Source: Prevotellaceae bacterium (lineage in GTDB: Bacteria; Bacteroidota; Bacteroidia; Bacteroidales; Bacteroidaceae). From it: 64,000 nt of DNA. A program made the translations under genes and the position numbers. Numbering within the stretch: the stretch's first letter is position 1; each line of letters begins with the position of its first letter. Below the pieces are notes generated by a model. The model was not told the origin of the DNA and ran no database searches. It worked only from the letters and a program-made list of their open reading frames with translations. The stretch covers positions 29,556-93,555 of the forward strand of contig JABZKU010000007.1 of assembly GCA_015257125.1 (NCBI GenBank), given 5' to 3'. Positions 60,937 to 64,000 of the stretch are shown piece by piece.

Positions 60937-61719
60937 ATGACTCTTGACGGAAAAGTAAGAATCCTCCTCTGCGAGGACGACGAGAATCTCGGCATGCTCC
61001 TCCGCGAATATCTCTTGGCCAAAGGCTACGACGCCGTGCTCTGCAACGACGGCGAAGAAGGCTACCGCGAATTTCTCCGCAGCAAATACAATCTCTGTGT
61101 CTTTGACGTGATGATGCCTAAAAAAGACGGCTTCACCTTGGCAAAGGAAATCCGTTTGACCAACACCGAAGTGCCCATCGTCTTCCTCACGGCAAAGACC
61201 CTCAAAGAAGACGTTTTCGAAGGCTTCCGCATCGGTGCCGACGACTACCTCACCAAGCCCTTCTCGATGGAAGAACTCACCTTCCGCATCGACGCCATTC
61301 TCCGTCGTGTGCAAGGTAAGAAGAACCGCGAACGCACCTTCTACAACATCGGTAAGCACTACACCTTCGACACCCAAAAGCAGATTCTCTGCTACACCTG
61401 CAGCGACGAAGCCGATGCACAACGCATCCGCACCGAATTCGAAGCCGAGGTGCAAGACGGCAAGGCCTCTAAAAAGCTCACCACCAAGGAGAGCGAACTC
61501 CTGAGCCTGCTCTGCGCACACATGAACGAAATCCTCCAGCGCGATTTCGCCCTCAAAAAGATTTGGATCGACGACAACTACTTCAACGCACGCTCCATGG
61601 ACGTGTACATCACCAAGCTGCGTAAGCACTTGCGTATGGACGAAGAGGTGGAAATCATCAACATCCACGGTAAGGGCTACAAACTCATCGCCAAGGAAGA
61701 GGAAGAAAACGAAGACTAA
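60937..61719 (+). CDS. rprY: Response regulator, RprY-like (OmpR family)
   Basis: DNA-binding response regulator of 260 residues. The receiver domain has the acidic pocket (LLCEDDENLG), phospho-acceptor Asp57 in VFDVMMPKKDG and the conserved Lys in DDYLTKPF. The winged-helix effector domain shows LTTKESELLSLLCAHMNE and SMDVYITKLRKHL. Partner of the kinase just upstream. An insertion of about 25 residues (LCYTCSDEADAQRIRTEFEA) lies between the domains. Confidence 0.92.
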   Translation: MTLDGKVRILLCEDDENLGMLLREYLLAKGYDAVLCNDGEEGYREFLRSKYNLCVFDVMMPKKDGFTLAKEIRLTNTEVPIVFLTAKTLKEDVFEGFRIGADDYLTKPFSMEELTFRIDAILRRVQGKKNRERTFYNIGKHYTFDTQKQILCYTCSDEADAQRIRTEFEAEVQDGKASKKLTTKESELLSLLCAHMNEILQRDFALKKIWIDDNYFNARSMDVYITKLRKHLRMDEEVEIINIHGKGYKLIAKEEEENED

Positions 61720-61751
61720 TTCCCTTCGTGTTCACCCGAACACCATTTCCC

Positions 61752-61800
61752 CAACAAAATAACGGGCGCACTCATCGCGAGTGCGCCCGTTATTTTGTTG
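61752..61800. terminator. Very long bidirectional terminator after rprY
   Basis: The 22-bp arms 61752..61773 and 61779..61800 are exact complements, with a 5-nt loop (ATCGC). The outer part is A/T-rich on both sides, so it can stop transcription in both directions. Confidence 0.92.
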
Positions 61801-61846
61801 ACCTAACATTTCGAGTGAGGCGGTTCAAGGAGAGTTGACTATGGTT

Positions 61847-61918
61847 TTAGGGATGAAAGGTTCTTTCTGTGAGGATCCCAGCCTTTAGCCTCTTCCAATA
61901 AACAATTGCTTGTTTCAT
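61847..61918 (-). pseudogene. hipA remnant (N-terminal 23 codons)
   Basis: Starting at an ATG that overlaps the hipB stop (ATGA), the frame reads MKQAIVYWKRLKAGILTE and five more codons before a TAA. This is the start of a HipA kinase N-terminal domain; the remaining several hundred codons are absent, and the next feature is the rprY terminator. Confidence 0.65.
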
Positions 61919-62139
61919 ACGTCATCTCCTTCTCGTTTCATCGGCACGGGTCCACACTCCGAGCCAAAGAGTTCGAACACCTTATTGATCTTGTCGAGGC
62001 GAAGCGTGGTCTTGCCCTGTTCCAATTCACGCACGAAGCGCAAACCCACTCCGGCTTTCTCAGAGAGGTCGACTTGTGTCAGTTTATATTTCTTGCGCAT
62101 CTCCTTTACATACTGCGCTATGATTGTCCTCACTACCAT
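61915..62139 (-). CDS. hipB: HipB-type XRE-family antitoxin/repressor, orphan
   Basis: A 74-residue DNA-binding protein with a Cro/C1-type helix-turn-helix: KLTQVDLSEKAGVGLRFVRE followed by LEQGKTTLRLDKINKVFELFG, as in HipB. In an intact module it represses hipBA and neutralises the HipA kinase. Here hipA is cut down to a fragment, so this is an orphan regulator. A minus-strand TATATTTG (62272..62279) is a likely -7 element. Flanking direct repeats ACCTTATCGG at 62259..62268 and 62301..62310 may be its operators. Confidence 0.85.
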   Translation of the reverse strand: MVVRTIIAQYVKEMRKKYKLTQVDLSEKAGVGLRFVRELEQGKTTLRLDKINKVFELFGSECGPVPMKREGDDV

Positions 62140-62258
62140 CTTATACTTGTATCTATTACTTGAAGTCTCGCACGCTGAAGATGTATGCTAAATGCAGTTT
62201 TCTGGGTCAGATTCAGGATTTATCACAGGAACAACCCAATTCGCGCACGTTCTTCTAT

Positions 62259-62310
62259 ACCTTATCGGTGGCAAATATAAGAAACTAAACTCAATTATGC
62301 ACCTTATCGG
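62259..62310. promoter_or_regulatory. Candidate hipB operator region
   Basis: Direct repeats ACCTTATCGG at 62259..62268 and 62301..62310, 42 bp apart, flank the -7 element TATATTTG (62272..62279, minus). TATCGGGGATA (62305..62315) also contains the TATC...GATA symmetry known from HipB operators. Confidence 0.45.
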
Positions 62311-62330
62311 GGATACTTTTATGAGAACAA

Positions 62331-64000
62331 TTAGAGCTCGTTCTTCAGTATTTTGTACCCAATTCTGAATTCCTCTTCGATTTTCAGTAGAAGCAGAATC
62401 AATAGCATAAGAAGGATATAGTAGTTCTTGGCATGGACTTGCACATCATCATCTATAGGCATTCCTCCATGTGCATATTGGTTTCGGATAGCGGGCCCAT
62501 TAGTATATTTGTTATTATTGAGATAATAAGAGAACAGATTACGCTCAGATTCGCAAAGTAGGTGGTCATCAATTTCTAACAAATCTCCTTCTCTCCATTT
62601 GTCTAGTAAATCGCGAACCGACTTACTGTGATGCCAATACGATACTACACGATTGCGCCAAAGGCATCCTAATATTTCAATTGCGGATTGATTTCCAGGT
62701 CTTAGTACCCCATCCTCGTCGACCATTACGAACTCTCTGGCAATCAATTTGTCTACCTTATTCTTGTTGTGATTATTCTCGTAAACCAAATAAGGGACTT
62801 CACAACTCGTAATAAAATCATAAAATCCGCGAACTTCCGTAGTATCAAATCCGTCAACAACATCAAGGGTTTCTGCCGGTCTGAACAAAAGCATCATCGG
62901 TTCAACAATCTCTGGAGGATTCCCCTTAATCACGTAATATTTATTCCAAAAAAGGCTTCTAACATCTGTCATTAGTAACGGTTTCCCGTATGCAAATAAT
63001 CTCGGTTCTATATCCCCCTCTTCTACAAACGTATTATACTGTTTTGAAACCGAGTCCAATTCAGGGATTATAATCCGACATTTAGAGACCCAGTCAGCAT
63101 CTTCTGCAGGCAATACTAATCGCAAAGCCGGATAACCATAGTCTTCCTTAAAATGATTTTCGTAGAAGTCTTTCACTAAGGATTCCAGCCGGTTTCCCAT
63201 TGCAGGAAGCACTCGAGAATACAAATTTGTATTTATGACTGCGAGGTTATTATTGATTTGACAACAGAGATTCATGAAGTAAGCATCCTTGCCACAATTC
63301 ATAAGAACAGATTCTAGACCGTCTGTTTCGCAATCCTTATGGACAATATTTACAAGACAATCCTCGCCAAGTAAACCGAAAAGATTTCCAAAAGCGAGAA
63401 TCTTCTCCATTTTGTTTAAGCCCTCAACATGTTTCCAACTATGAACTTGCATAAAGCCGTTTTCTCGTGTCTCCACTCTAGTTGGTGGAATGTGATCACT
63501 TCTATCATACTCCACACCATAAGCAAAATGAGCCGCGTTTTCCTTGTGAAAGAGCTTCTCATTCAATTGCTTTTCCACATCTTTTGCAAGCAGCCTTGTC
63601 TTTGGGGTAAGGATAATCTCGTTAGCATTATCTCTTACTTGAGTCACAAGCCTCACGTAGTTGAGGTTAGGCTCGTCTTGTTTCAAGAAGTCTACAATAA
63701 TCTGCTCCTTGTCGGCAGACGTCAATGATGACGGGAAGAAATACGTCTCATCATTATCTATTAAGCTTCTGCATGTATATTGATCCAAGAGTATATGAGC
63801 AGATAGCCTATTACTCATAACCTTAACCTTTATGTATTTTGCAAACTTATTAACAATCCGTTCCTGTTGCAGGATCAAACGTAAGTTTCTATCTTCGGTA
63901 AGTACCTTGTCCAAAAAAGACTCATCAAGCAAATCCCAAATTTTATTATTGCTGTCCGCTAAACTTAAAAACGACACGATTTCCCTATCCGCAACGCCCA
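62331..64000 (-). CDS. Large protein with C-terminal RNxxxH (HEPN-like) motif, partial
   Basis: The frame is open to the right edge with no upstream stop, reading GVADREIVSFLSLADSNNKI before the first possible GTG start, so the true start is probably outside; at least 556 codons are visible. No known catalytic domain is recognised in the body. Near the C-terminus GPAIRNQYAHGGMP carries an RNxxxH motif as in HEPN and DUF4209-type proteins. A hydrophobic stretch YYILLMLLILLLLKIEEEF follows. AT-rich and next to a broken hipBA locus, so it is probably accessory and possibly defence-related (inference). Confidence 0.7.
   Translation of the reverse strand, partial: GVADREIVSFLSLADSNNKIWDLLDESFLDKVLTEDRNLRLILQQERIVNKFAKYIKVKVMSNRLSAHILLDQYTCRSLIDNDETYFFPSSLTSADKEQIIVDFLKQDEPNLNYVRLVTQVRDNANEIILTPKTRLLAKDVEKQLNEKLFHKENAAHFAYGVEYDRSDHIPPTRVETRENGFMQVHSWKHVEGLNKMEKILAFGNLFGLLGEDCLVNIVHKDCETDGLESVLMNCGKDAYFMNLCCQINNNLAVINTNLYSRVLPAMGNRLESLVKDFYENHFKEDYGYPALRLVLPAEDADWVSKCRIIIPELDSVSKQYNTFVEEGDIEPRLFAYGKPLLMTDVRSLFWNKYYVIKGNPPEIVEPMMLLFRPAETLDVVDGFDTTEVRGFYDFITSCEVPYLVYENNHNKNKVDKLIAREFVMVDEDGVLRPGNQSAIEILGCLWRNRVVSYWHHSKSVRDLLDKWREGDLLEIDDHLLCESERNLFSYYLNNNKYTNGPAIRNQYAHGGMPIDDDVQVHAKNYYILLMLLILLLLKIEEEFRIGYKILKNEL

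Noticed and set aside
1..64000. CRISPR array
   Set aside because: No regularly spaced identical repeats of 24-40 nt with unique spacers were seen. The 21-nt arrays are degenerate and have no spacers.
1..64000. tRNA, rRNA, insertion sequence or integrase genes
   Set aside because: No cloverleaf-like segment, rRNA block or transposase/integrase motif was recognised by reading, so the AT-rich island cannot be tied to a specific mobile element.

Overview
The window is a chromosomal segment of a Bacteroidota bacterium, most like the Prevotellaceae (Prevotella/Alloprevotella type). Supporting signs are the many promoters of the Bacteroidota form TTTG-N19..20-TAnnTTTG, an RprX/RprY-type two-component pair, a fused CcsBA cytochrome c synthase, an imelysin / di-haem oxidoreductase / porin cluster, a DUF1460 amidase, and an M60 peptidase ending in a YDLSGR...NGKVVIK-like tail. 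Most of the window is GC-rich housekeeping sequence. Two stretches, about 24.3-30.2 kb and 61.8-64 kb, are clearly more AT-rich and look accessory. Genus is an inference; no rRNA or tRNA gene was seen.

Layout. 1-961: start of a complex I operon (nuoA, nuoB) on the minus strand. 1314-1943: DUF1266 lipoprotein. 10407 down to 2434: an eight-gene minus-strand operon (PASTA protein, rluD, ddl, acyltransferase, lipoprotein, DUF2156, GNAT, phytase-like esterase). 10.6-17.2 kb: a DUF4468-like exported protein, rpmH, trpS, two related small outer-membrane proteins, a MATE transporter and a PhnP-like hydrolase. 17.5-21.6 kb: a 1380-residue protein with a Schlafen AlbA_2 domain. 21.9-24.2 kb: a porin and a ROK glucokinase. 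30.3-37.4 kb: DUF805, ppdK, a RelA-type synthetase and a C69 dipeptidase. 37.6-47.5 kb: a haem/iron block with CcsBA, a Rid-family protein, a c-type cytochrome lipoprotein, two porin-like proteins, a di-haem oxidoreductase and an imelysin. This block is divergent from a hemerythrin-LuxR regulator, and both promoters carry the same 20-bp site at the same spacing. 48.8-61.7 kb: a small Cys/His protein, mnmE, a DUF4476 lipoprotein, the M60 peptidase, htpG, DUF1460, an aldo/keto reductase and the two-component pair. 61.8-64 kb: hipB with a broken hipA remnant, and a large gene with an RNxxxH motif that runs off the right edge.

The most unusual part is 25.2-28.75 kb. Three tandem copies of a cassette each hold a secreted aspartic protease-like protein with two DTG motifs. 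Each protease faces a tiny convergent gene across a long perfect or near-perfect hairpin. The intact tiny gene (26178..26348) encodes a 56-residue peptide with a double-glycine leader (LTEQELHDIYGG) followed by a Trp-rich amphipathic core. The second copy has lost its start and gained a stop; the third has lost its leader at a junction with unrelated gene debris. The pairing of a double-DTG protease with a GG-leader peptide is, as far as I know, not a described system.

A second genome-scale oddity is a family of degenerate intergenic arrays with a 21-nt period and a CTTTTCGCGNAAAAG-like core, seen at about 2.1, 17.3 and 54.7 kb and perhaps 24.7 kb.
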